In this document: positions 8,180 to 17,396 of the stretch, piece after piece
How positions within the stretch are numbered: the first letter of the stretch is position 1
How the letters are laid out: the number at the start of each line of letters is the position of its first letter
DNA from: Azospirillum sp. TSH64
GTDB taxonomy: Bacteria > Pseudomonadota > Alphaproteobacteria > Azospirillales > Azospirillaceae
Reading direction: 5' to 3'
NCBI RefSeq assembly: GCF_003116035.1
Contig: NZ_LGQW01000015.1
Span: 2,720,348-2,763,475, forward strand
DNA length: 43,128 bases
Position numbers and translations under genes: made by a program
The notes under the pieces: model-generated
Told to the model about the DNA's origin: nothing
The model's database searches: none
The model's input: only the letters and a program-made list of their open reading frames with translations

Positions 8180-9097
8180 CTATCGTTTTTGTGAGGATCG
8201 GACCGGACGCTCGAACGATCCTCGGTGCTCAGTTGAGTGAAGGATCATCGTCGGCACAGCGCCAGAGTTCATGCCGCAGCCGTTCGGAGACACGGGGAGT
8301 TCGCGTTGATCGACATCTTGGATACACGACCCATGGCAGATGGATCGAACCGTGAGGAGCGACGAGCGGACCATTTCGGCATAGACACCGCCGAGTGCAA
8401 GCAACTCATCATGTCCGCCCTGCTCGACGAGTTGCCCATGATCCATCACAACGATGGGATCGGCATGTCGGACCGCGCAGAGCCGGTGGGCGATGGTGAT
8501 TGTCGGCGATGGTCGCGTTGAGCAGGTACGGTTCCTGGGTGACCATGCCGAGCATGTCGTCAACACCTGAAAACTCAGATCGCAAACATCGACGCCGTCG
8601 TAGCAGGTCGAGCCCGCATCCACATCGTAGAGCCGGGTAAGAAGGTGGCCGGGCATGGCGATCATCGTCATCACCACCGTGCTGACGTTGCGCGTCAGCT
8701 CGCTTGCGGTGTGGGTGACGAGCGCCTGCAGGTTGCCGATGTCGCTGGCGATGCGGGACTGCACCTCGCCCGTCCGCGTCGTCGTGAAGAAGCCGAGGGA
8801 CAGGGCTTGCAGATGCGCATGAACCCGCACCCGCAGGCCATGCATGATCGCCTGTCCGACCCTTGACGTGATCGCCACCTGAAGGGCACCGATCACGGCT
8901 CCGAAACAGGCAAGGGCGATCAGGCTGCCGGCGAGACGTGCCAAAAGCCCGAGATCGCCGTTCAGCAGCGCGTCATCGATGATGGCGCGCAACAGGAAAG
9001 ACGAGGCGATGCCCAAAGCCGACGACGCAACGATCAGGATGAGCAGCAAGATCAGGCGGGCGGCATAGGCCTTGAACAGACCAGGCACGCGGCGCAC
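8180..9097 (-). pseudogene. Decayed ABC exporter (MsbA-type half transporter), internal deletions and frameshift
   Basis: The first ~165 residues resemble the membrane domain of an MsbA-type exporter ([16 protein letters not shown], then [21 protein letters not shown]). The reading then jumps to [12 protein letters not shown], a segment normally just after Walker A, with Walker A missing. A frameshift follows: in a neighbouring frame the DNA still encodes the Q-loop text [19 protein letters not shown]. It then runs directly into TIAHRL (switch-His region), so the signature motif and Walker B are missing too. The C-terminus after GGVYAEM is unrelated to the family. A protein lacking Walker A, signature and Walker B cannot hydrolyse ATP. 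The start is a GTG at 9097. Confidence 0.8.
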
Positions 9098-9278
9098 GGA
9101 AACGTGCTTCGCTGCAAGATCGTCGTGAGGACTCCTCGAATTCCTGACGTCTATCTACCATAGGTCATCTCTGGTCGAACTGTAGGTTTTGCCTGGCGCC
9201 GAGGCGGGCGCACGGGCGCAAGGCAGCTCGTCCGGCGCCGGACCTGCCGAGCGCCGGGCAGCACTTGCGGGTGTATGG

Positions 9279-10358
9279 TCAGAGTTTCGGTAAGCGGATC
9301 TCGAAGGTAACGCCTTGCGGTTCCGATGCCATGGCCACCGCAACGCCGCCATGGGCCTGTGCGATGGCCTGCACCACCGCCAAGCCCAGGCCGCTGCCGC
9401 CGCTCTCCCGCGAACGGGACGCGTCGCTCCGCCAGAAGGCGTCGAAGACCTGGGTCTCCGCCCCCTTCGGCAAGCCGGGACCGTGATCGCAGACCCGCAG
9501 GATGGCATGGTCGCGGGTCACACGGGTTTCGATGCGAACCTCGCAAGGGGCGGCGTAGCGCCGGACATTGTCGAGCAGTGCGGTCAGGGTCTGACGGATG
9601 CGGGCACCATCGCCGCGGATCACCACCGATCCAAGATCGACATGGACCGACACGCCGGCCAGCTGAAGCATGGGCGCGGTGACGGCCACCACCGAGGCGA
9701 CTTCCTGGGCAAGGTCGATGGTCTCCAGCCTCAGTTCGAGACGCCCGTTCTGCGCCAGGGTCAGAACCTTCAGGTCGTCGACGATCCGGCTCAGCCCCTC
9801 GACCTGGACAAGCAGCCCCTGAAGCGACGGGGTGTCGGGTGTGAACACGCCATCGACATACCCCTGGATCTGGCCGCGCAGAATGGTCAGGGGCGTGCGC
9901 AGCTCATGGGCGATGGCGGCATGCCACGCCCGCATCTCCGTTTCCGCCCGGTTCAGCTGCCCGGCCATGTGGTTGAAATCCTCGATCAACTGGCGGGTTT
10001 CGGCAAACGACGCTTTCGTCGGCGCGGCGCGCGCGCTCAGATCGCCCGCGGCAACCCGCCGCGCCGCCGTCGCGACCGCCTCCAGCGGCTGGATGAGCCG
10101 GCGGGCGAAGCGCATCGCCGCAACGATTGCCCCTCCCAGTCCGATGGCCCACAGCCCAAGGAAGGCGACCCACTCCGGCGTCGTCGGCCAGTAGCTGTCC
10201 GGTTCGGGAAGGCCCTCCAACCCCTCGGGTGCCCAAAACCGGAAATAGACGAACTCGTAGAACAGGAAGGACCCGGCGCACATGATGATGAGCGCCAGCC
10301 CGGTCACCCCCGCCATGGACGCAACCAGCTGCCGGTTCAATGACTTGGCCGCTTTCAT
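9279..10358 (-). CDS. Sensor histidine kinase (BaeS/envelope-stress type)
   Basis: Inner-membrane kinase of a two-component system, 359 residues. Two membrane spans (about 12-34 and 64-82) flank a periplasmic segment of only ~30 residues, then a HAMP linker (RRLIQPLEAVATAARRVAAGDLSA). The H box is HAAIAHELRTPLT with His151 as phospho-acceptor, the N box LLDNVRRYA, G1 DHGPGL and G2 GGSGLGLAVV. The tiny sensor loop suggests sensing within or next to the membrane, as in BaeS-like kinases. Its ATG overlaps the response-regulator stop by 4 bp (ATGA), so they are co-translated, and it lies downstream of the efflux genes it probably controls. Confidence 0.92.
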   Translation of the reverse strand: MKAAKSLNRQLVASMAGVTGLALIIMCAGSFLFYEFVYFRFWAPEGLEGLPEPDSYWPTTPEWVAFLGLWAIGLGGAIVAAMRFARRLIQPLEAVATAARRVAAGDLSARAAPTKASFAETRQLIEDFNHMAGQLNRAETEMRAWHAAIAHELRTPLTILRGQIQGYVDGVFTPDTPSLQGLLVQVEGLSRIVDDLKVLTLAQNGRLELRLETIDLAQEVASVVAVTAPMLQLAGVSVHVDLGSVVIRGDGARIRQTLTALLDNVRRYAAPCEVRIETRVTRDHAILRVCDHGPGLPKGAETQVFDAFWRSDASRSRESGGSGLGLAVVQAIAQAHGGVAVAMASEPQGVTFEIRLPKL

Positions 10359-11044
10359 GGAATGGTCGACAGCCGATAGCCGACGCCCCTGATGCTCTCG
10401 AAGAGAGTAAGGTTTCCGGCGGCATGGAGCTTGCGCCGGATGTTGCTGGCGTGCGTGTCGATGGTCCGCTCCAGCGTGTTGCCTTCCGGCAGGCAGGCGT
10501 CGATCAGGTCGGCGCGGCTGAAAACGCGCGTGGGCTGGCGGGCCATATGCGACAGGATGCGGAACTCCGTCGCCGTCAGGTCGATGCGGACCCGGCCGTC
10601 GGCGCCTTCGACGACGACGGCATGGGCCGTCAGGTCGATTTCCAGCGGACCGACCCGCAGCACCGCGATGTCGCTCCGGCCCATCGCGCGACGCAGGACC
10701 GCCTTGACCCTGGCAACCACCTCCAGCGGGTTGAACGGCTTGACGATGTAGTCGTCTGCACCGATCCGCAGCGCCTGGAGCTTGTCGAGGTCCTCGTCGA
10801 GCGCCGTGACCATGATGACAGGGGTATCGCCGCGCCGTCTGATCGCCGCCAGAACCTCGTAGCCGTCGAGCTTGGGGATCTTGACGTCGAGGAGCACGAT
10901 GTCGGGCTGCAGCTGACGATGCAGATCGAGGGCGATCTGGCCGTTCTCCGCACGGACCGTCCGCAGCCCCTCACGGTCGAGATATCCCGTGATGATCCGG
11001 GCAACGTCGGGCTCGTCCTCCACAACCAACACCAGCACGCTCAT
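10355..11044 (-). CDS. OmpR-family response regulator
   Basis: Transcription regulator of 229 residues: a receiver domain with the acidic pocket VVEDEP, phospho-acceptor Asp53 in IVLLDVK and the conserved Lys in DDYIVKPF, then an OmpR winged helix (LTATEFRILSHMARQPTRVFSRADL, ending ESIRGVGYRL). The ATG at 11044 is chosen over a TTG at 11050 because GGAG is correctly spaced before it. It partners the kinase immediately downstream. Placement behind the efflux operon suggests that it activates that operon. Confidence 0.93.
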   Translation of the reverse strand: MSVLVLVVEDEPDVARIITGYLDREGLRTVRAENGQIALDLHRQLQPDIVLLDVKIPKLDGYEVLAAIRRRGDTPVIMVTALDEDLDKLQALRIGADDYIVKPFNPLEVVARVKAVLRRAMGRSDIAVLRVGPLEIDLTAHAVVVEGADGRVRIDLTATEFRILSHMARQPTRVFSRADLIDACLPEGNTLERTIDTHASNIRRKLHAAGNLTLFESIRGVGYRLSTIP

Positions 11045-11152
11045 TTCCAACTCCAGATTTCGGCCGTGAGGCTCATGGTAGCGCCGCTTTATGGAGGTTC
11101 CGTGGAGAACGTGCAGAGACTGTCGCGCCGTCCGCAGAATGACGGGCCCGAC

Positions 11153-12598
11153 CTATCCGGAAACCGCCGGACAGCCGCCCAAGGCGCGGTAGAGAGATGC
11201 GGCAGTCTCCAGCCGCGCCCGCCTGGCGTCCAGCAGCGCCTGATCGGCGGCGAACAGGCTGCGTTCGACGTCCAGAACCTCCAGGTAACCGACCGCGCCG
11301 GCCAGATACCGGTTCATCGTCATCGTGCGGCGACGTGCCTCGACCTCGCGCAGGGCGGTGCGGGCCGCGATATCGCGCTCCAGAGACGCCTGCCCGGCCA
11401 GGGCATCGGACACCTCACGGAACGCCGTCTGGATGGTCCGCTCATATTCGATGACGGCGGAGTTTTCGCGCGCCCGCGCCAGATCCAGGTTGGCTTGGTT
11501 CCGCCCGCCGTCGAAGATCGGCAGGCTCACCTGGGGAACGACCTGCAACGCAGCGCTGCCGGCGGTGAAAAGGCTGCTGAGTTCACCGGACGCGACACCT
11601 CCCATGGCCGTGAGCCGGATCGAGGGGAAGAAGGCGGCGCGGGCGGCGCCGATCTGGGCATTGGCGGCCTGGAGCCGCTGCTCCGCCGCGACGATATCGG
11701 GACGCGCCGTCAGCAGTTCGGACGGCAGGCCGGCCCGCATCACCCCCCATCCCGCACCGAAAGCGGCGGCGGTGAAGGGCGGCGCATCCTCGGTTCCACC
11801 TCTGTCGCCATAGCCGGTCAGCAGGGCCAGGGCCTGTTCGGCGCGCGCATGGACCAGCTGCTGCTCGATCAGGTCGGTGTCGGCCGCCCCGACCAGCGAC
11901 CGGGCCTGCTCCAGCTCCAGCGGGGAGGAAACGCCGGCCGCGACGCGCCGCGTCAGCAAGGCGACCGCCGCCGTCCGCGACGCGGCGGCACGCCGCGCAA
12001 GCTCGACACGGGCCGTCGCCGCGCGCTCCAGCACGTAGCCCCGCACCACCTCGGCCACCACGCTGATCCTCGCCGCCCTCTGCGCCTGCTCCGTCGCCAG
12101 ATACTCGTGCAGGGCCGCATCGGACAGGCTCTGGGCCTTGCCGAAGAAATCCAGCTCATAGGCAGCCAGGGTGACTCCCGCCTGATGGGCGGACTCGTTG
12201 TTTCTCGCCGGATGGGTGGTCGTGGCCTCCAGGGCGACGGTGGGGAGGCGGGAGGCCGATTGGATGCCATGCAGAGCCCGCGCCTCCACGACCCGTGCCG
12301 CCGCCAGTTTCAGATCGCGGTTGTGCTCAAGCGCCGCCGCGACAAGGCGCCTCAGCACGGGTTCGGGGAATTGCGTGCACCAGGCCGTGCTGCGGAAGAC
12401 GGATGCCGCCTTGCCTCCCGGCTCCGGCTGATTGGCCGACCGGGGATCGGACGATTGTGCCGCAACCGGATAGCTGGCGGGGATCGGCGCTGCGGGCCGC
12501 TCGTAAAGGGGGGCCAGCGAACAACCCGATAGCAGGGCAACGGCGCAGACGGCGGCAAGGGCCGCGGCCCGGCGATGAGGCTTCGACGGAGCGGTCAT
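11153..12598 (-). CDS. Outer-membrane efflux lipoprotein, NodT/OprM family
   Basis: Outer-membrane channel of a tripartite exporter, 481 residues, the normal length. The signal peptide ends in a lipobox LLSGC with Cys26 as the acylated residue, followed by SLAPLYERP, typical of NodT proteins. Two repeated OEP domains follow; LPSELLTARPDIVAAEQRLQ and AQIGAARAAFFPSIRLTA are characteristic. The start codon overlaps the HlyD gene stop by ATGA. Such channels usually serve RND pumps; here the inner-membrane partner is an ABC ATPase/permease pair, which is less common. Confidence 0.93.
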   Translation of the reverse strand: MTAPSKPHRRAAALAAVCAVALLSGCSLAPLYERPAAPIPASYPVAAQSSDPRSANQPEPGGKAASVFRSTAWCTQFPEPVLRRLVAAALEHNRDLKLAAARVVEARALHGIQSASRLPTVALEATTTHPARNNESAHQAGVTLAAYELDFFGKAQSLSDAALHEYLATEQAQRAARISVVAEVVRGYVLERAATARVELARRAAASRTAAVALLTRRVAAGVSSPLELEQARSLVGAADTDLIEQQLVHARAEQALALLTGYGDRGGTEDAPPFTAAAFGAGWGVMRAGLPSELLTARPDIVAAEQRLQAANAQIGAARAAFFPSIRLTAMGGVASGELSSLFTAGSAALQVVPQVSLPIFDGGRNQANLDLARARENSAVIEYERTIQTAFREVSDALAGQASLERDIAARTALREVEARRRTMTMNRYLAGAVGYLEVLDVERSLFAADQALLDARRARLETAASLYRALGGCPAVSG

Positions 12599-13608
12599 CC
12601 CCGGACCTCCTTCGGGGTCCGCAGCGACGGCGTCTCCGGCCGTGCGTCGCCGGGAACCTGGCGGGCGGTGAGGAACTTCGCAAGTCCGCGCTGTCCGATC
12701 AGGAAGCGTTGGCCGGCGCGGGCCGACAGGGCGACCACCACCTCCACCACGCGCTCGTCGACACGCTGCGTGGCATCGCTCGGGTCGATCTTCCTTTGCC
12801 CGAGGATCTCGCCGATGCGCAGAACCTCGCCGGACAGCGGCTCGGGCGTGCTGTCCAGCGTGACCGTCACCGGCTGGCCGGCATGGACCTGCCGCATCAG
12901 CCGCTCTTCGACATCGACGCGGAAGATGAAGCGCTCGTTGGGCACCAGGGTGAACAGCGTCGAGACGCTGAGGGTCGAGGCGCCGCTGCCCGGCCGGGCC
13001 TGGAGCCGGACGATCCGTCCATCGACCGGCGCCCGGATCTCGCGCTGGGCGATCTCCATGTCCGCGGTCGCCAGCCGTGCCTGGGCGAGGCGGATCGCCG
13101 CCTTGTGGACGGCCAGATCGGCCTCGGCTTCCTCCAGGCGGCTCTGGGCCTCGTCGACCAGCTTGACCGCTTCGGCGCCATCCCGGCGCAGGCGGTCGAG
13201 CCGGTCGCGTTCGCGGCGGGCGGCGGCGGCACGGACCCGCAGAACAGCAAAGCGGGCCTCCGTTTCGGCAAGGGCGGCACGGGCTTCGTCCAGCGTGGCG
13301 CGGGCCGCCCGGTCGTCCTGCCGCGCCAGCAGATCGCCGGCCCGCACGTCGGCGCCTTCGGACACGAAGATCGCAGAGATCACGCCGTCCCGCTGGGCGG
13401 CGATCTGGATCATGCCGCCTTCGACATCGATCCGGCCGCGACCGGCCGCCGCGACCGGCGCCTCCACCGACAGAATTTCCTGGTCTCCCGAACCGGCCCC
13501 GGACAGCTCATCAGTCAGTCCGGTGGAGACGGCCAGCCCGATGCAGGATCCAATGGCGATCACCGCCAGTCCGCCCAGCATCAGGCGCTTAGGACGCAGC
13601 ATGTTCAA
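12595..13608 (-). CDS. HlyD-family membrane-fusion (periplasmic adaptor) protein
   Basis: Adaptor linking the inner-membrane transporter to the outer-membrane channel, 337 residues. One N-terminal membrane span (about 9-29) is followed by the split biotinyl-lipoyl halves (IAAQRDGVISAIFVSEGADV and EIRAPVDGRIVRLQARPGSG) around a long Arg/Ala/Glu-rich coiled coil of about 95 residues (roughly 98-190), and a beta-barrel domain. The start at 13608 lies inside the ATPase gene (20-bp overlap); a second ATG two codons on would also work. The family resembles DevB/MacA adaptors of ABC exporters. Confidence 0.92.
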   Translation of the reverse strand: MNMLRPKRLMLGGLAVIAIGSCIGLAVSTGLTDELSGAGSGDQEILSVEAPVAAAGRGRIDVEGGMIQIAAQRDGVISAIFVSEGADVRAGDLLARQDDRAARATLDEARAALAETEARFAVLRVRAAAARRERDRLDRLRRDGAEAVKLVDEAQSRLEEAEADLAVHKAAIRLAQARLATADMEIAQREIRAPVDGRIVRLQARPGSGASTLSVSTLFTLVPNERFIFRVDVEERLMRQVHAGQPVTVTLDSTPEPLSGEVLRIGEILGQRKIDPSDATQRVDERVVEVVVALSARAGQRFLIGQRGLAKFLTARQVPGDARPETPSLRTPKEVRG

Positions 13609-14338
13609 TGTCCCGATGATGGAAGGTGTCCGGCGTTTCCGGCCGTTCGTCGCTCACGATCCGCCCGTCGTCGATGGTGACGATGCGGTCGGCATGGCCG
13701 GCCAGACGGCTGTCGTGGGTCACGCACAGGACCGCCGCCCCGTTGCGGTGGGCGATCCTGCGCAGGATGCGGATCACCAGATCGCCGTTGGTGCGATCCA
13801 GGGCGGAGGTCGGTTCATCGGCGAACAGCAGGGTCGGCTGCTTGACCAAGGCACGGGCGATGGCCACCCGTTGCTTCTCGCCGCCGGACATGGCCGAAGG
13901 CTTGAGATGGGCCCGGTCGCTCAACCCGACCTCCTTCAGGCTCTCCCACGCGCGGCTGTCGATGTCCGCCGCCGGGGCGCCGGTCAGCTGAAGAACCAGC
14001 CGCACCTGATCCAGGGCGCTCAAAGCGCCGAACAGGTTGGGGCTCTGGAAGATGAACCCGCAGTGACGCAGGCGCATGGCGGTCAGATCGTCCTCGCCGA
14101 GATCGGCGATCGGCTGGCCCAGAATGCTGACCGTGCCGCGGTCGGGACGCGACAGGCCGGCCAGCACGGCCATCAGCGTGGATTTGCCGGAGCCGGACGG
14201 TCCCATCAAGAGGGTCAGCTCGCCGCACCGCGCCGTCAGGTCGATCCCCTTCAGGATGTCCATCCGGCTGTCGCCGCTGCTGTAGGATTTGTAAAGGCTC
14301 CGGGCGGCGAGCGCCGGCGTGTCCGAGGAAACGAGCAT
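13589..14338 (-). CDS. ABC exporter ATP-binding protein (MacB/LolD/DevA type)
   Basis: ATPase of 249 residues: Walker A GPSGSGKST (46-54), Q-loop in FIFQSPNLFGALSALD, signature MSGGEKQRVAIARALV, Walker B LLFADEPTSALD, switch His in CVTHDSRLAGHADR. The FIFQSPNL and DEPTSALD texts place it in the LolD/MacB/DevA group, which extrudes lipids, peptides or macrolides. The permease gene lies 10 bp upstream and the adaptor overlaps downstream, making the complete pump DevC-DevA-HlyD-NodT. Confidence 0.93.
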   Translation of the reverse strand: MLVSSDTPALAARSLYKSYSSGDSRMDILKGIDLTARCGELTLLMGPSGSGKSTLMAVLAGLSRPDRGTVSILGQPIADLGEDDLTAMRLRHCGFIFQSPNLFGALSALDQVRLVLQLTGAPAADIDSRAWESLKEVGLSDRAHLKPSAMSGGEKQRVAIARALVKQPTLLFADEPTSALDRTNGDLVIRILRRIAHRNGAAVLCVTHDSRLAGHADRIVTIDDGRIVSDERPETPDTFHHRDIEHAAS

Positions 14339-14348
14339 TGGTGTTCTC

Positions 14349-15476
14349 CTATCGCAGCAGATCGGCCGGTTCGCTGCGGTACAGCACCGACAGGGCGACC
14401 AGTCCAGACAGACAGGCGATGGCGGTGACGAACAGGGTGGTGATGCCGCCGAGCCACCAGGTCAGCACCAGCGGGATTCCCATGACCCAGGCCAGCCCGC
14501 TGAGCAGGCCGGCGATGACGACCATCAGGAGGTTGCCGACAAGAGCGACCCACAGGGATTGTTCAAGGACGATGGCGCGCAGTTGGCCGACCGTGACGCC
14601 GAGGGCGCGCAGCGTCGCATATTCCTTCAGCGAGGCGATCACCGCTCCGCGCAGGGTCTGGCCGGTCACGCCGACGCCGACCAGAAGCGCCAGCAGCATG
14701 GAGAAGCCGAACGAGGTTCCAGCCCCCGACTCCTCCAGCCAGAACAGGGCGGACTTTGCCGTCAGCTCCTCCGGCGTCGCGACGCCATAGGTCTGCACCC
14801 CGCCGGCGGCTTCCAAGTCCTGCCGGACCTGTTCGACATCGAAGCGGGGATCGAGCTTCAACAGGAAATAGGGAGGCCCGCTGCTGGTCCAGTCCGCGTT
14901 GATCCGCCGGAGCGACTCGGCCGAGGTGAAGACGAGCGGCATGAGATTGCTGCGGAATCCGCGAACGAAACCGCCGATGGTCACCCGCCTTCCGGCAATC
15001 TCCGCGGTGCCGCCGATGGTTGCCCCCAGCTTGGCCGCGTCGGCTTGGTCCACCAGCACCGTCTCGGGAGCCGACAGGACCGCCAGCGTGTCCGCCGCAA
15101 TGCCGTCAAGCCCGCTGAGCGCGCCGGGCCGGATGTTGACGCCGACGATCATGACGTTCTGCCGCGCGCCATCCCCGGTCCGCCAGTCGGTGTATCCGAG
15201 GCTCATCTCATGAACATCCAGAACGGCGGGGTGCGACCAGAACAGCCCTTCGACACGGGCCGGAACGACGGTCGACTGGTCCCAACTCTGGATGTTCGGG
15301 GCGGTGATCCACAAATCGGCCCTGGACCGCGTGAGCGGGAGGGTGAAGGCGTCGAGCTGGCCCAGCAGCAAGCCGACCTGGACCAGGATCAACAGACCGG
15401 AGAAGGCCAGCGTCAGGATCGCCGCGGCGAACCGCCTCCATTCATGCACAAGATTTTGTCGAGCGAGCGAAACCAT
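14349..15476 (-). CDS. ABC exporter permease (DevC/FtsX-MacB type)
   Basis: Inner-membrane permease of 375 residues: an N-terminal span (about 18-38), a ~200-residue periplasmic domain, and three C-terminal spans (FGFSMLLALLVGVGVTGQTL, WVALVGNLLMVVIAGLLSGL and the last near LFVTAIACLSGLVALS) in FtsX-family topology. The intracellular loop SLKEYATLRALGVTVGQL is the signature of DevC-like permeases. The ATG at 15476 starts directly before the hydrophobic segment; longer frames upstream lack family similarity. DevBCA pumps export glycolipids in heterocyst-forming cyanobacteria, but the substrate here is unknown. Confidence 0.9.
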   Translation of the reverse strand: MVSLARQNLVHEWRRFAAAILTLAFSGLLILVQVGLLLGQLDAFTLPLTRSRADLWITAPNIQSWDQSTVVPARVEGLFWSHPAVLDVHEMSLGYTDWRTGDGARQNVMIVGVNIRPGALSGLDGIAADTLAVLSAPETVLVDQADAAKLGATIGGTAEIAGRRVTIGGFVRGFRSNLMPLVFTSAESLRRINADWTSSGPPYFLLKLDPRFDVEQVRQDLEAAGGVQTYGVATPEELTAKSALFWLEESGAGTSFGFSMLLALLVGVGVTGQTLRGAVIASLKEYATLRALGVTVGQLRAIVLEQSLWVALVGNLLMVVIAGLLSGLAWVMGIPLVLTWWLGGITTLFVTAIACLSGLVALSVLYRSEPADLLR

Positions 15477-15703
15477 CGAATGTCCCCGGGCTATCTGCCC
15501 GAACCAAGTGCCATCCGGCCGTGGAGGGACCGTCCATCGATTGTCGAGATCGTGCAGAGACGGCGGACCGGGGGGTGAAATGCGCAAGCCGACCCGGCCT
15601 TGATCGAAGCTCCATGAAATCTGCACGGAGCGATGGAAGGTTTTCGGCAAGCCGCAGTCGCCGCGATGCGACGCAGCCTCCTTCCCTCAAGGACTAGATA
15701 CGG
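15477..15703. other. Divergent intergenic region
   Basis: 227 bp between the efflux operon (leftward) and the SDR/SMR pair (rightward). It must contain both promoters. I see no strong consensus -35/-10 pair and no strong palindrome. Open frames run through it but show no family similarity. Confidence 0.4.
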
Positions 15704-16873
15704 ATGACGACTGTTCTTTTGACCGGCGCGACTGGCTTCATCGGCGGCGCCGTTCTCGCCCACGGCCTCTCCCACGATCCGGATTGGCATTGGATCTGTC
15801 TCGTGCGGGGCAAGGGGGAGGAACAGGCCCGTGCCCGGCTTGCCGAAAACCTGGGCCGCTTCATGGGCGCCGAAGCGGCCTGCAAGGCCATTCGGCGGGT
15901 CGAGATCGTCGTCGGCGACATCACCGATCCGGCAAGCCTGGAAGACGGGCGTCTGGATGGCGTGACCCACATCCTGCATCTCGCCGCCGACACCTCCTTC
16001 CGTGCGCAGGAGCTTTGCCATCGGATCAATGTCGAGGGCACTCGGGCGCTCGCGGTGCGGGCGCGGCGCATGCCGCATCTGCATCGCTTCCTCTATGGCG
16101 GAACCGCGATGATCTGCGGGGGCAACCCGCCGCCGGTGGTCCGGGAATCCGATGCACCGGCGGAGGCGGCGCAACACCTCGTTCCCTATACCCGGACCAA
16201 GGTTGCCGCCGAGACCATGCTCAGGCAGGAGTTTGCCGATTTGCCCGTCGTCATGGTGCGCCCGTCCATCGTCACCGGGCACCGGACGCTCGGCTGCATC
16301 CCCAGCAGCAGCATCTTCTGGATGTTCCGTGCCGGCGACCGGCTGCGTCTGGTGACGGGCGAGCTGGCGGGCGGCATCGACGTGGTTCCGGTCGATTGGA
16401 CCGCCGAGGTCCTGGTCGGGCTTCTGGCCAAGCCGACGCTGGCCCATGACGTCTATCATCTCTCGGCCGGCGAGGCGAAGCGCACGAGCTGGGACAGTCT
16501 GGCCGCCGCCTTCGAGCGCTGCGATCCCCAGGGCGGCCCCCGTTGCTACAGCCGGTTCGACGACGGCGATTGGAAAACGCTGCGGGCACGGTTCCAGGCG
16601 GTCTTCGGCCTCGACCAGCCGATCAAGCTGGCGATGCTGCGGGCGATGCGCGCCTATTACCAGTTCAGCACGCTCGGCGTCGTCTTTGCCAACGAGCGGC
16701 TGACCGCGGAGGGCTTTTCCCTGCCGCCAACGCTGTCCGACTATCTGCCCGCCTGCCTGTCGGCCCCCGCCAACCTCTCGATTCTCGACCAGTTCGCCGA
16801 CGATCTCGGCATGTTCGACGAAGCCCCCGCGGTTCAGGAAAATTCGGTTCAGCCGGATTCGGTGGCGGCATGA
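15704..16873 (+). CDS. SDR-family acyl/thioester reductase-like oxidoreductase (NAD_binding_4)
   Basis: NAD(P)-dependent extended short-chain dehydrogenase, 389 residues. The nucleotide loop is TGATGFIGG (residues 7-15), acidic contact in VVGDITDP, then HLAADTSF, and the catalytic pair Tyr162/Lys166 in YTRTK. These texts match the male-sterility / thioester-reductase branch, which reduces fatty acyl-CoA or carrier-bound acyl thioesters. The C-terminal ~120 residues are an extra helical domain of unknown role. It overlaps the SMR gene by ATGA. Being divergent from an export pump, it could make or modify a lipid-like product that is then exported (inference). Confidence 0.8.
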   Translation: MTTVLLTGATGFIGGAVLAHGLSHDPDWHWICLVRGKGEEQARARLAENLGRFMGAEAACKAIRRVEIVVGDITDPASLEDGRLDGVTHILHLAADTSFRAQELCHRINVEGTRALAVRARRMPHLHRFLYGGTAMICGGNPPPVVRESDAPAEAAQHLVPYTRTKVAAETMLRQEFADLPVVMVRPSIVTGHRTLGCIPSSSIFWMFRAGDRLRLVTGELAGGIDVVPVDWTAEVLVGLLAKPTLAHDVYHLSAGEAKRTSWDSLAAAFERCDPQGGPRCYSRFDDGDWKTLRARFQAVFGLDQPIKLAMLRAMRAYYQFSTLGVVFANERLTAEGFSLPPTLSDYLPACLSAPANLSILDQFADDLGMFDEAPAVQENSVQPDSVAA

Positions 16874-17211
16874 CCGCGGCCGGCGCCTATGGGCTTCTCG
16901 GCCTCGCGATCCTGGCGGAAATCACCGCCACGATCGCGCTGAAAGCCGCCGACGGGATGAGCCGGATCGGCCCGATGGTGATTGTCGCCGTCGGCTATGC
17001 CCTGTCCTTCTGGCTGTTGTCCGTGTCCCTCCAGCGTTTCCCCATCTCGCTCGTCTATTCGGTCTGGGCGGGGTTCGGCATGGCCGGTGCCGCCATCGGC
17101 GGCTGGTGGCTGTTCGGTGAGGCCCTGGCCCCGTCCGCACTGCTCGGCATCGCAATCATCGCCCTGGGTGTCTTCATCCTGGCCGGTGCGATGGAACCGT
17201 CTGCGGCCTGA
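16870..17211 (+). CDS. Small multidrug resistance (SMR) family transporter
   Basis: Four-helix inner-membrane antiporter of 113 residues. The essential membrane glutamate is Glu17 in LAILAEITATIALKAADG, matching EmrE Glu14. The other SMR landmarks are present: the tryptophan-rich FWLLSVSLQRFPISLVYSVWAGFG block and the closing helix ALLGIAIIALGVFILAGA. It begins at the ATG overlapping the SDR stop. SMR proteins export quaternary cations or guanidinium, or carry polar lipid precursors; the pairing with an acyl-reductase-like enzyme favours a biosynthetic role but does not prove it. Confidence 0.9.
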   Translation: MTAAGAYGLLGLAILAEITATIALKAADGMSRIGPMVIVAVGYALSFWLLSVSLQRFPISLVYSVWAGFGMAGAAIGGWWLFGEALAPSALLGIAIIALGVFILAGAMEPSAA

Positions 17212-17249
17212 CCTCCCCGGCGCAACCGCTCACGACCCTTCATACATCG

Positions 17250-17396
17250 ACCAAGTACTCGCTTCATGACTTGGAGATCCTTGGTCGCCGGCTGGAACTG
17301 ACTCACGCGAAATCAGCGGAGGAAGCCTATGCCATTCTGCGGGAGGATAGCGATTTTGCTGTCATCCTGCTTGATGTCGTGATGGAGACGCCGGAT
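17250..17396 (+). pseudogene. Response-regulator receiver fragment
   Basis: A 49-codon stretch reads as the middle of a receiver domain: LEILGRRLELTHAKSAEEAY followed by VILLDVVMETPD with the phospho-acceptor Asp. The wording VILLDVVMET is typical of receivers attached to DUF3369/HD-GYP output domains. The N-terminal acidic pocket and everything after VVMETPD are missing; from about 17397 the frame is unrelated text. Confidence 0.65.

Noticed and set aside
9230..9243. 14-bp perfect palindrome GTCCGGCGCCGGAC downstream of the kinase gene
   Set aside because: Short GC-only palindromes are expected often at this base composition; no flanking U-run or conserved context supports a terminator or operator.
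10340..14428. Long plus-strand open frames opposite the two-component and efflux genes
   Set aside because: They are antisense shadows of strongly supported genes and contain no recognisable domain.
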